Source: Bdellovibrionales bacterium (GTDB lineage Bacteria; Bdellovibrionota; Bdellovibrionia; Bdellovibrionales; JAMPXM01). From it: 15,375 nucleotides of DNA. How positions within the stretch are numbered: the first letter of the stretch is position 1; every line of letters begins with the position of its first letter. The stretch is from assembly GCA_005792225.1 (NCBI GenBank), contig SXSP01000087.1, forward strand, positions 1 through 15,375, in the 5' to 3' direction. The translations under genes and the position numbers were made by a program. Below, piece by piece: positions 5,974-13,173 of the stretch. Under the pieces are notes generated by a model that ran no database searches, had not been told where the DNA came from, and saw only the letters and a program-made list of their open reading frames with translations.

Positions 5974-7689
5974 GTGACAGCCGAAAGCTACTTCAGTCTC
6001 ATCAGATCCTTTGATCTCTTTAAAAATTGTTCGGATGAATTTGTTCGCTCCTTCGCCTCGGCCGTGGCGATGCGCCAGGCTCCGGCCGGCACCGCCATTC
6101 TCACTCAGGGGCAGAACAACACGGAGCTCTTCATTCTATGCTCGGGCAAAGTCGTCGTCCTCGTCGACGAAGAGCCCGTGGCAGTCTTAGAAAAGCCGGG
6201 GGACCCCATCGGCGAGATCAGCGTCCTTCTCGCTCGTGGTGCCACGGCTACCGTTGTACCGCAGACTGACGTGCAGTACCTTTCGATCGACGTAAAAGAT
6301 CTCGAGGTCTTCATCGCGCGCGCGCCCGGAGATTTCGGGTACCAACTCTTCCGCGCGTTCACGAATGTACTTTCCGAAAAGATCGTTCGCACGAACGATA
6401 AAGCCCGGCGTTTTGAACTCGCCAACCGCACTCTCGATCTCAAGGTCAAAGAGCGGACGGCGGATCTTCAGAAAAAGACCGACGAACTCGAGACGAGAAA
6501 CGGGGAGCTGATCGCGAGTCATCGCAAGCTTGAGGAACTCTACTCGACCAAAGAAGTGACTTTCAAAAAGCTGATTGATCTGCAGTCCCATTATCTTGAG
6601 CCACTGCTCGAGACCGTCAAGGAGCTTGAAGTTCAGGTCGCGCCCGCGGAAGCCGTCAAGATCGGCCGAGCGAAATCGCAGATTCAAGGGTCCATCGATA
6701 TGCTCCGCCCGGTGAGTGCCCTCTACTCGACCGAGCAGGCGATGCGGAGTCGCCGAGTCCTTCTCGTCGAAAAGGATCGCAAGCAACAAGTTCTCGCGAA
6801 AATGGCGCTCGGTGGAACTGGTGTTCGGCTTGATGTCGCTTCGACGATCGAGGAAGGCGCAGAGCTCCTCAAGGGCGGTGGCCAGTTCGATCTCGCATTC
6901 GTCAGTTCGGAGCTCGCTGAACTCATTCCGCAGATCAAATCGATTTCTCCAGGTACGAAACTCGTGTTCATGGCATCGAGTAACGTGCCGGCGGAGTTGC
7001 CGGTCCTGAAACAACACGCGAAAGACATTTCGAACATCGTCTCGCGGCACCCCGAAGATCGCACCTTCACCGTAAAGAACGTTGCCACCACCGTCGGTAA
7101 ACTCGTCTCGCAAGATTTCTTCGGGCTCGAGAAGTACATGATCTGGGGCGTGGAAGTGCAATCGAAAGTCGTGACGAGCTCGGCGCAAAGGCCGGAGCTC
7201 ATCGAAGGTATGCAGGACTACTTCAAGAACCTCGGCATGCGGTCGGTGATCTTTGATCGTGCGGCGGCGGTCGCCGAAGAAATTTTGATGAACGCGATCT
7301 ACGACGCGCCCGTGGATAAGTCGGGAAAGCCGCTCTACAACCAGCTCGATCGCAAACAGGTCGTGAACCTGCAAAAGAATGAGTACGGGGAATTTCGTTA
7401 TGCATGCGACGGCATGCTCGCGGCCATCTCGGTTGCCGACCCCTTCGGCGCGTTCCCGATGCAGACTCTGATCAAGTATCTTGAGCGCAACTACAGCGGC
7501 TCCGTCGAGACCCACGAAGAGGGTAAGGGCGGCGCCGGGCGCGGACTTCACCAAATCATCGAGAGTTCGGATCTCGTGGTCTTCAACGTTCGACGAAACA
7601 TTCGAACCGAAGTCATCGCCCTCTTCAATCTTGACCCCAAAGCCGTCGTCGAAGGTGCAAAACCCTCCTTCCACTTCTTCCTCGAGTAA
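5974..7689 (+). CDS. signalling protein: cNMP-binding domain, coiled coil, degenerate receiver, GHKL ATPase-like domain
   Basis: This 571-residue soluble protein has several domains. Residues 6-135 are a cyclic-nucleotide-binding fold with the GEISVLLARGATATV phosphate-cassette-like segment (80-94). Residues 140-225 are a coiled coil rich in Glu, Lys and Leu. Residues 259-380 look like a receiver (RRVLLVEKD, FDLAFVSSE), but the phosphoacceptor position is Ser311 and the Lys-Pro motif is absent. Residues 395-571 resemble GHKL/anti-sigma-kinase ATPases: N-box EEILMNAI (435-442, Glu436 and Asn440), G1-like ADPFGAF (488-494), and G2-like GKGGAGRGLHQIIESSD (517-533). It starts at GTG directly before the first domain. 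The ribosome site is weak. It may switch a protein partner in response to a nucleotide. Enzymatic activity is unproven. Confidence 0.8.
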   Translation: MTAESYFSLIRSFDLFKNCSDEFVRSFASAVAMRQAPAGTAILTQGQNNTELFILCSGKVVVLVDEEPVAVLEKPGDPIGEISVLLARGATATVVPQTDVQYLSIDVKDLEVFIARAPGDFGYQLFRAFTNVLSEKIVRTNDKARRFELANRTLDLKVKERTADLQKKTDELETRNGELIASHRKLEELYSTKEVTFKKLIDLQSHYLEPLLETVKELEVQVAPAEAVKIGRAKSQIQGSIDMLRPVSALYSTEQAMRSRRVLLVEKDRKQQVLAKMALGGTGVRLDVASTIEEGAELLKGGGQFDLAFVSSELAELIPQIKSISPGTKLVFMASSNVPAELPVLKQHAKDISNIVSRHPEDRTFTVKNVATTVGKLVSQDFFGLEKYMIWGVEVQSKVVTSSAQRPELIEGMQDYFKNLGMRSVIFDRAAAVAEEILMNAIYDAPVDKSGKPLYNQLDRKQVVNLQKNEYGEFRYACDGMLAAISVADPFGAFPMQTLIKYLERNYSGSVETHEEGKGGAGRGLHQIIESSDLVVFNVRRNIRTEVIALFNLDPKAVVEGAKPSFHFFLE

Positions 7690-7690
7690 T

Positions 7691-7725
7691 CGTCTCATTT
7701 TGAGACGAAGGCAAAAAGCCGTCTC
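7691..7725 (+). terminator. terminator-like hairpin with an alternative overlapping stem
   Basis: CGTCTCA-TTT-TGAGACG (7691-7707) is a perfect seven-base-pair stem starting two bases after the stop of the 5974-7689 gene. Its right arm GAGACG (7702-7707) can pair instead with a second CGTCTC at 7720-7725, helped by inner GC/GC pairs around an A5 loop. The two stems exclude each other, as in attenuators. No T-tract follows either, so intrinsic termination would be weak. Confidence 0.45.
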
Positions 7726-7757
7726 TAGCTGGAACGACCTTTGCCCTGACTCAAGGC

Positions 7758-8489
7758 ATGGGTCTTCGGTTGCTCAATCAGGTTCTCCTTGCTGTCTGGT
7801 TCTTTTGCGCATGCGTTCCGCAAATTGCGGCCGCATCGGTGAGCTCGCGCGAGAAGGCCTTCGCCGTCTTTGTCATCTCCTACGACGCTCGTGGAGAAGT
7901 GAGAGGTGGTGTGGCGGGCACGGCCTTCTTCGTCTCGTCAACGAAGGCGTTGACGGCCTACCACGTGCTTCAGGAGGCGAGCTTCACCCCGAGGCCGGGT
8001 CATCACCGCGCCCGCGTGTGGCTCGTTCACGAGCGAACGGCACCGATTGAAATCCGGCCGACCAACGTGAAGTTCGACCCGGAAAATGATCTTACGGCGG
8101 TGGAGCTCGAAGCGCCGAGGGCGGTCGATGCAAAATACGTTTTTGAAAGGGGAGGGGCCGTACCCTTCTCAAAAGTCGAAACGCAAGGCTTTCTCGTAAA
8201 TTCTGCGGGGCCCGTTCTCGCTCGCGTGGGAGCAGAAATTGAGATCCTCTCGGTTCCACGTCTCGAGAGAGTTCATCTCACCGGAGAAATCGTCAGGCAA
8301 GCGCGCGTTGACCTGCGGGCTGCCGATGTCACCTTGAAGGCGACACCGTGTTTTCAGGTGAGCTATGAACCCGTGCGCGGAATTTCGGGAGGTCCGCTTT
8401 TAATCAATGGAAAAGTCATCGGTGTTAATTCCTTCGGAGATCCTGATTCCCGGGCTCGAACCTGGGCCGTAGCGATTCAATCGTTCTAA
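7758..8489 (+). CDS. secreted trypsin-like serine protease
   Basis: This 243-residue protein has a signal peptide (RLLNQVLLAVWFFCACVPQI, then AAA, cleavage near 26) and a chymotrypsin-fold protease domain. The triad is readable: His69 in ALTAYHVL after GTAFFVSS, Asp111 in ENDLTAVEL, and nucleophile Ser210 in GISGGPLLINGKVIGVNSFG. This is the trypsin_2/DegP-like arrangement, but no PDZ domain follows. It likely acts in the periplasm or outside the cell; the substrate is unknown. The ATG has only AAGG close by, but the signal peptide fixes the start. It lies 68 bases after the cNMP/GHKL gene beyond a possible attenuator, and 88 bases before the transpeptidase-like gene on the same strand, so co-transcription is possible. 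Confidence 0.87.
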   Translation: MGLRLLNQVLLAVWFFCACVPQIAAASVSSREKAFAVFVISYDARGEVRGGVAGTAFFVSSTKALTAYHVLQEASFTPRPGHHRARVWLVHERTAPIEIRPTNVKFDPENDLTAVELEAPRAVDAKYVFERGGAVPFSKVETQGFLVNSAGPVLARVGAEIEILSVPRLERVHLTGEIVRQARVDLRAADVTLKATPCFQVSYEPVRGISGGPLLINGKVIGVNSFGDPDSRARTWAVAIQSF

Positions 8490-8577
8490 AAGGTCCAGTT
8501 TCGGCTGCCGTTGTCTCGCTTTTTCGTGAACCCATCCAGACAATGGTAGGTGAAACACTCAGCGAGGAATTGGACGG

Positions 8578-9303
8578 ATGCGGACTTACGTTTTCGCAAT
8601 GGCCTTGGTTTTTTCTTTTTTTGCAGTTCCAACAGTTCATGCGTTGGAGGAAACAACACAGGAGCAACTCGTCGCCGGAGACGAAGTCGTTCCTCTTACG
8701 GACCTCGAACGAACGCTCCTCTCACAATTTCGCGAGCCGCAGCTTGAACACGCCACGAAGCAAAAGATCCTGGAAAATTACACGGCCCTTGATCCGATGG
8801 GACTCATTCCTCCCTCACTTCTAGAGACGGCACTTTTGTATTATCACGAGAATTCTCACCTCCTCGAGCGCCACGACTATCTCACCATCGTGAACCTTCG
8901 TGCGCCGTCATCTCAAAAGCGCATGTTCATTTTAAATATGAATACAGGCGTCGTTTGGCCTTTGCACGTGGCGCACGGGGCGGGATCGGATCGCGACAAT
9001 GACGGACTCGCGACAGAATTTAGCAACACGGTGAACTCAAACATGAGTTCGCTCGGCTTTTACCGTACCGCCGAAGCTTATCGGGGTGCCCACGGTCGAT
9101 CGCTTCGCATGGATGGACTCTCCGAGAGCAACTCCAAAGTACGTGAACGCGCAATCGTCATTCACGGCGCGGACTACGTGAAGGACCGGGAAAGAAAACA
9201 AGGGCGCAGCTGGGGCTGTTTTGCGGTTTCAAGAAAAGCGAGAGATCAGGTCGTCAGTATTTTGCAGGAAGGTACAATCATCTATGCGGGGCTCGCGGAT
9301 TGA
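8578..9303 (+). CDS. murein L,D-transpeptidase catalytic-domain family protein (YkuD_2-like), exported
   Basis: This 241-residue protein has a signal peptide cleaved near VHA22-LEE. The catalytic region (about 100-240) carries the hallmarks of this family: TIVNLRAPSSQKRMFILNMNTG (103-124), VAHGAGSD (131-138), EFSNTVNSNMSSLGFYRT (147-164), GAHGRSLRMDGL (170-181), His196 in IVIHGADYV, and nucleophile Cys214 in SWGCFAV. L,D-transpeptidases make 3-3 peptidoglycan cross-links or attach proteins to the wall; members of this subfamily are less well studied. In predatory bacteria such enzymes remodel prey walls, but predation is not shown here. AGGA lies about eleven bases before the ATG. A hairpin terminator follows the stop. 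Confidence 0.88.
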   Translation: MRTYVFAMALVFSFFAVPTVHALEETTQEQLVAGDEVVPLTDLERTLLSQFREPQLEHATKQKILENYTALDPMGLIPPSLLETALLYYHENSHLLERHDYLTIVNLRAPSSQKRMFILNMNTGVVWPLHVAHGAGSDRDNDGLATEFSNTVNSNMSSLGFYRTAEAYRGAHGRSLRMDGLSESNSKVRERAIVIHGADYVKDRERKQGRSWGCFAVSRKARDQVVSILQEGTIIYAGLAD

Positions 9304-9319
9304 GCCCCGTGGACGGGGC
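9304..9319. terminator. GC hairpin between convergent genes
   Basis: GCCCCG-TGGA-CGGGGC is a perfect six-base-pair stem starting one base after the TGA of the transpeptidase-like gene and ending three bases before the lipoprotein stop. The position suits a bidirectional terminator. It lacks a clear T-tract on either strand. Confidence 0.55.
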
Positions 9320-9322
9320 GAC

Positions 9323-9709
9323 TTACTTGCAGGCGTAACCGGCTGCTTCGAGTTTCGAGCGAATTTTTTGAGCGACTTTCTCGCAATGTTCGGCACCACT
9401 CGCCGAAGTCGCGACGGACGATGTCTTTCCGCCCTTTGTGTAATTCAGATTGCAGCCCGATCCTTTGGCTTCAATCGCGATCACGCGAGAGTCTTGCCCT
9501 TGGATGCAAGTTGTTTCCGACGCGGCAACCGCTTTCACTTCGGCCTTTGCCGTTTCAGCCGCGGCTTTTACGTTGGCAGCCGTGCTTGAAGCCGCTTCGG
9601 CAACGGGCGCCGCGGCCGGAGCTTCGGATTTTTTTGCGGATGCGCAGCCGACGGTAATCAAAGTGGGAACCAGGACGAAAGCCAAGAGCGTGTTGCGAGT
9701 GTTTGTCAT
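9323..9709 (-). CDS. Ala-rich lipoprotein, unknown function
   Basis: This 128-residue protein has a short basic start, a hydrophobic stretch (LLAFVLVPTLITV) and a lipobox-like ITVGC with Cys22, so it is probably a lipid-anchored envelope protein. A Lys/Ala/Glu-rich low-complexity helix (26-65) follows. The C-terminal 60 residues hold four cysteines (68, 86, 109, 127) that could form two disulfides, and a strand-rich RVIAIEAKGSGCNLNYTKGG. I recognise no family. The ATG follows GAGGAG at a long spacing of about eleven bases. It is convergent with the transpeptidase-like gene across a hairpin. Confidence 0.72.
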   Translation of the reverse strand: MTNTRNTLLAFVLVPTLITVGCASAKKSEAPAAAPVAEAASSTAANVKAAAETAKAEVKAVAASETTCIQGQDSRVIAIEAKGSGCNLNYTKGGKTSSVATSASGAEHCEKVAQKIRSKLEAAGYACK

Positions 9710-9883
9710 GTTTTGGTGATCTCCTCTACGCAAATTCTGCAGCACGCACGCGCGCGCCGCAACTGCACCTCCGGCGAGATCGTGCAAGTTGGGGCCGCCT
9801 AAATGTTGCGAACATGAGATGGAAACCTCGCGACGGTCATGTAGCATCAAGACCCATCTACCGAAAACAGAAGGAGTCGGCAG

Positions 9884-10090
9884 ATGGCCAAAATCAGTTT
9901 CGAAGTCACACCCGAAGAAGAACGTCGAATCAAAGAGCACGCAAATCGCATCGGCAAGTCGATGGATCAGCTCGTGAGCGAATCCGTGAAAGCCAAGCTC
10001 GATCATCACGATCGCTACGAGGCGAAAGACACGACGCCAGGTGGCTGGCCCCTCAAAGAGCCAAACAACACGCCTGAATCAAAGCTCTGA
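9884..10090 (+). CDS. ribbon-helix-helix-like small protein
   Basis: This 68-residue protein has a first strand (KISFEVT, 3-9), an Arg/Lys/Glu-rich helix with EEERRIKEHANRIG (11-24) and a second helix (SMDQLVSESVKAKL, 26-39). That is the strand-helix-helix order of CopG/Arc-type dimeric DNA-binding proteins. The C-terminal tail (40-68) is polar and probably disordered. It may be a small transcriptional regulator or an orphan antitoxin, but no toxin gene is adjacent. The start has AAGGAG eight bases upstream. A GCTCT-GAG-AGAGC hairpin overlaps its stop (10084-10096), and its stop is 13 bases from that of the GIY-YIG gene. Confidence 0.6.
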   Translation: MAKISFEVTPEEERRIKEHANRIGKSMDQLVSESVKAKLDHHDRYEAKDTTPGGWPLKEPNNTPESKL

Positions 10091-10103
10091 GAGAGCGGGG
10101 TAT

Positions 10104-11063
10104 TTAAGATGACACGGATTGCGCCATCTTCGGCGCTTTCCGGTCGTCGGCTCGACTTCGCCTCACCGTGCGCGTGTTCTTCAACAGGCCCGTACTCACG
10201 CTCTTCGTGAGAAGCTCTAGCATGTGGTCTTGCGAGATGAAGGGGTGCTTCTTGAGCGCCTTCTTTTTCGCAGGAAGTGCTGCGGAAAGTTTTCTCGTGC
10301 TCAGCGGACCGGCTTCGAAGAAGAGTTTTGCCGCATTCAAATCGCGTTGCAGAGGCGCGTAGAGGTAGGGCGGCAGACTCTCCCTCTCAAGGAGGCGCGT
10401 CGTGATCAACCTTAGTAGCTCAGCACTCTCTCCACTCAGGAACTTCTGAAGTGGTTCGAGCCACTCGGCCGGAACTTCGCCCTTGTGCACGTACGCGGGT
10501 GATGTTCGACAAAGCCGTGCGGGGAGATGGAACCGCTCCCGTTCACAAGTCGCCGCAAAAAAGAGTCGAAGCAACGCCGAGTAGCCCGCCTTTGTTTTTC
10601 CGCGATGATTGAAACAACCGAACGTCGAAAACTTCGGGCCGAGATCTTCGTTATGCGACAGGCGGAAGTGGACGGGGACGCGTTCGCCCGTTCTCTTTTC
10701 CGCACTGATCCCGCAGAACAAGTAAGTTGTAGGACCAGTTCCAACAATGTTGAACGGCGGCTGGAGAGAGCGAATCAAAGTGGATTCTCGCAAGAGCGCC
10801 TTCTCGCCGGAGTCATGAATTTCCCAGCGGATTTCTCGGGCGAGTTCAATCATCTCGAGGATGTGTTCTTGCGCCTGCCCGGGCTTTGCGGCCTGGTAAC
10901 TGCAAAGCCTTCGGCGAAGACTATCGGCCTTGCCGATGTACAGCGGCTTGCGCTTGGAATCGAGGAAAAAGTAAACCCCAGGATCGGTCGGAATTGCTTT
11001 GAAGAACTCTTCACCGAACAAGGAGCGGAGCGGATTTTCGTAGGAGAATGAGATGTTGTTCAT
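10104..11063 (-). CDS. GIY-YIG nuclease-domain protein related to UvrC/Cho N-terminal region
   Basis: The first 110 of 319 residues form a UvrC-type GIY-YIG domain: PGVYFFLD (28-35), LYIGKADSLRRRLCSY (41-56) with Tyr42, Gly44, Lys45 and catalytic Arg50, metal-binding Glu93 in EKALLRESTLIRSLQPPFN, and Asn105. UvrC and Cho make the 3' incision in nucleotide-excision repair. The remaining 210 residues do not show a UvrC RNase H domain or helix-hairpin-helix repeats. They resemble an uncharacterised extension ending in a basic tail, so this is a UvrC paralogue or other nuclease. I chose the ATG at 11063 because the domain begins soon after. Frames to 11120 start at TTG or GTG without clear ribosome sites. 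It follows the amine oxidase gene by 68 bases. Confidence 0.78.
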   Translation of the reverse strand: MNNISFSYENPLRSLFGEEFFKAIPTDPGVYFFLDSKRKPLYIGKADSLRRRLCSYQAAKPGQAQEHILEMIELAREIRWEIHDSGEKALLRESTLIRSLQPPFNIVGTGPTTYLFCGISAEKRTGERVPVHFRLSHNEDLGPKFSTFGCFNHRGKTKAGYSALLRLFFAATCERERFHLPARLCRTSPAYVHKGEVPAEWLEPLQKFLSGESAELLRLITTRLLERESLPPYLYAPLQRDLNAAKLFFEAGPLSTRKLSAALPAKKKALKKHPFISQDHMLELLTKSVSTGLLKNTRTVRRSRADDRKAPKMAQSVSS

Positions 11064-11131
11064 CAAGGTCCGAGGAGAGTAGCCGGAAGCTTTTCCGCCT
11101 TCAAGACTCACGCCCCACAAACCAAAAATGA

Positions 11132-12472
11132 TTAGGCACTGGGTAACTGTTCTCGCACCTGTCGAGCCGCACGATAACCGGTCGCGATCGCACCGTCGAC
11201 CGTGCCGCGTGCGGAACCCGTGTTCGTTCCCTCGCCCGCGAAGAAGAGCGTTCCGTCGACGGGACGTTCAAATTCTTTTGAAGTCTCCGCTCCGCCGACC
11301 GCGATCCAGCTGTAAGCCCCTCTTGAAAAGGGATCGTTTTGCCAGTCGTGATGGTGGGCGCTCTCGAGCTCTTGGCTAAGTCTTCGTGGGGAGAAATCAA
11401 GAATTTCCGCGAGCGTTTCGATTGCAAGGGCCGTTCGCTCGTGCACCGGCAGAGAGTAGGCGTGAATAGCTTTCGGTCCACCCGCCCAAGCCGTCATCAG
11501 CGGAGCGCGCACCGGAAGAGACGTCCACCAAGTTGGAAAAGCCGCCGCTGAATCCGCATGAAGCATACCGATGGGCGAATCCGCTTTTCCTTCCCAAAGT
11601 CTTCGCCTGAATTTGAAAGTCATTCGAATCGCGGATCCCATTCGCACGGCTTGCAAACTTTTGCGTAAGAGCTCTGGATACGGCGAAAACTCAATCGCAT
11701 TGTCGCCTTGGGCGGCGAGGACACCTACGGGCAGCGTGATGATCGCGGCTTTCGCTTGATACGTTTCAATCTCGCCAGTGAGAACGTGGCGTGCGGTGAT
11801 CTCGACTTCGTTCGTCCTCCAGTGGACCTTTGTTACGATTCGATTGAGACGAACCACGGAGTGCGGATCCGGGATTCCCTCATAGAGTCTCTGCGGAATT
11901 CGATTATAGCCCTCATAAATTCGGAACGTGCGCGTGTTGTCGATCGCCTGCGCGCTCTCGGGCGTCGCTTGCTCCGCCATCGCCAGACCCTTTTCGCTGA
12001 GCTCATCGGTGATCGCCGCGTGGAACCCTTCCGCGAAACTCTTCGTGAGATCCAGGGTCTCCGGATCGAAGTCACCATGCTGGTCATTCAGGAATTCCTT
12101 GAACGTTCGATCTTGAACGCGGTTCGCATCCAATCGAGACATGACTTCACCGACTCGGTCCCAGTAATCGCCCGTGTCTTTCAATCCACCTCGAGAGGCT
12201 CTCATGAAGTGCGTATCCGACACGTCATAAAGGCCCAAGCCCGCGTTCTCGATGAGCTGCAGGGTTTCCGGGGGCGCGCCGTGAACAAACTCCGCCCCCA
12301 GCTCGATCGGCACGCTCAAGGTTGGATCTCGATGGGTGAAGACGCGACCGCCGATTCGATTCCGTGCCTCGAGCACCCTGACCTGAATGCCTCGCTGGGC
12401 CAGATCTCTGGCTGCGGCGAGTCCTGAAACACCGGCACCTAAGATCACAACGTCTGATTTTTCCTCGGTCAT
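11132..12472 (-). CDS. FAD-dependent amine oxidase (flavin monoamine oxidase family)
   Basis: This 446-residue protein begins with the dinucleotide-binding motif VVILGAGVSGLAAARDL (8-24), acidic Glu35 ending the second strand, and the flavin-oxidase signature ARNRIGGRVFTH (36-47). ELGAEFVHG (57-65) is conserved in monoamine and polyamine oxidases. The C-terminus closes the FAD site with GTLFFAGEGTN and a later GTVDGAIATGYRAA. These enzymes oxidise primary, secondary or polyamines to imines with H2O2 release; the substrate cannot be told here. No signal peptide is seen, so it is probably cytoplasmic. GGAGGAG sits just before the ATG. It diverges from the GNAT gene and probably leads a two-gene unit with the GIY-YIG gene. 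Confidence 0.9.
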   Translation of the reverse strand: MTEEKSDVVILGAGVSGLAAARDLAQRGIQVRVLEARNRIGGRVFTHRDPTLSVPIELGAEFVHGAPPETLQLIENAGLGLYDVSDTHFMRASRGGLKDTGDYWDRVGEVMSRLDANRVQDRTFKEFLNDQHGDFDPETLDLTKSFAEGFHAAITDELSEKGLAMAEQATPESAQAIDNTRTFRIYEGYNRIPQRLYEGIPDPHSVVRLNRIVTKVHWRTNEVEITARHVLTGEIETYQAKAAIITLPVGVLAAQGDNAIEFSPYPELLRKSLQAVRMGSAIRMTFKFRRRLWEGKADSPIGMLHADSAAAFPTWWTSLPVRAPLMTAWAGGPKAIHAYSLPVHERTALAIETLAEILDFSPRRLSQELESAHHHDWQNDPFSRGAYSWIAVGGAETSKEFERPVDGTLFFAGEGTNTGSARGTVDGAIATGYRAARQVREQLPSA

Positions 12473-12542
12473 GACTCCTCCATGTCCTCATAAGAAATTA
12501 CCATGACAGCCATCGGGCCTCTTCATGATCCCGCCATGGTTT

Positions 12543-12571
12543 TTGAGTTCACCTGTGAAATTTCGTAAGCT
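12543..12571 (+). promoter_or_regulatory. possible sigma-70-like promoter for the GNAT gene
   Basis: TTGAGT and TAAGCT are separated by 17 bases and end 14 bases before the GNAT start, so transcription would begin only a few bases upstream of it. Each box matches the consensus only partly (TTGAGT 4 of 6, TAAGCT 3 of 6). Confidence 0.25.
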
Positions 12572-12585
12572 AAAGTGGTCGCCGA

Positions 12586-13173
12586 ATGATGGAAGCACTG
12601 ACCCAAGACATGCAATGGCGCGTGGCCCGCCCCGCGGATTTCCCCGCGATCATTCGCCTCGTGAACGAAGCCTACAGAGGAGAGACGGGGAGAAAAGGTT
12701 GGACCACTGAATCTGACCTCCTCGAAGGACAACGAGTCGGTGCGGAACAACTGCGCGACCTCCTTGAGAAACCGAAAAGCGCCATCCTTCTCGTTTTTCT
12801 CTCGTCCATTTCGGATCAGGCGCCAAGACTCGTCGGCTGCGTTCATGTGCAAGCGAAAGAGAATTCGCGCGCTTACCTGGGGATGCTCACGATCGATGTC
12901 GCTATCCAAAGTCGCGGGCTCGGAAGTCACTTAATGTATCTTGCGGAAAGCTACGTGCGTTCGTCATTCGACGCGAGAAAAATCGAGATGACCGTCATCG
13001 GTCAGCGTCTCGATATCATTCGCTGGTATGAAAAGCGCGGCTACCACCTCACGGGCGAACACCGCACTTTTCCGTACGGAGACGAGCGATTCGGAAAACC
13101 GCTGCGTCCCGATCTTTACTTCGAGGTTCTCGAGAAGTCCTTAGTGGACGGTTTCACCGCCGAACTCATTTAA
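12586..13173 (+). CDS. GNAT-family N-acetyltransferase
   Basis: This 195-residue protein follows the GNAT fold: N-terminal strand and helix (WRVARPADFPAIIRLVNEAY, 11-30), central strands RLVGCVHV and AYLGMLTIDV, the acetyl-CoA pyrophosphate loop QSRGLGSHL (Q-x-x-G-x-G, about 108-116), and the late LDIIRWYEKRGYHLTGE segment typical of motif B. It transfers an acetyl group from acetyl-CoA to an amine; the substrate is unknown. A MM start makes the exact first Met (12586 or 12589) uncertain. Its last 33 bases overlap the 3' end of the SDR gene on the opposite strand. It is divergent from the amine oxidase across 113 bases. Confidence 0.87.
   Translation: MMEALTQDMQWRVARPADFPAIIRLVNEAYRGETGRKGWTTESDLLEGQRVGAEQLRDLLEKPKSAILLVFLSSISDQAPRLVGCVHVQAKENSRAYLGMLTIDVAIQSRGLGSHLMYLAESYVRSSFDARKIEMTVIGQRLDIIRWYEKRGYHLTGEHRTFPYGDERFGKPLRPDLYFEVLEKSLVDGFTAELI

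Noticed and set aside
6187..7698. A 503-codon open frame antisense to the cNMP/GHKL gene
   Set aside because: It mirrors the real gene's codon bias, has a composition unlike a folded protein and no family motif. The plus-strand reading has clear domains.
10527..11051. A 174-codon plus-strand frame opposite the GIY-YIG gene
   Set aside because: The opposite strand carries recognisable catalytic motifs, and this reading shows none.
11708..12427. A 239-codon plus-strand frame inside the amine oxidase gene
   Set aside because: It is antisense to a gene with intact FAD motifs, has an Arg-rich shadow composition and no ribosome site.
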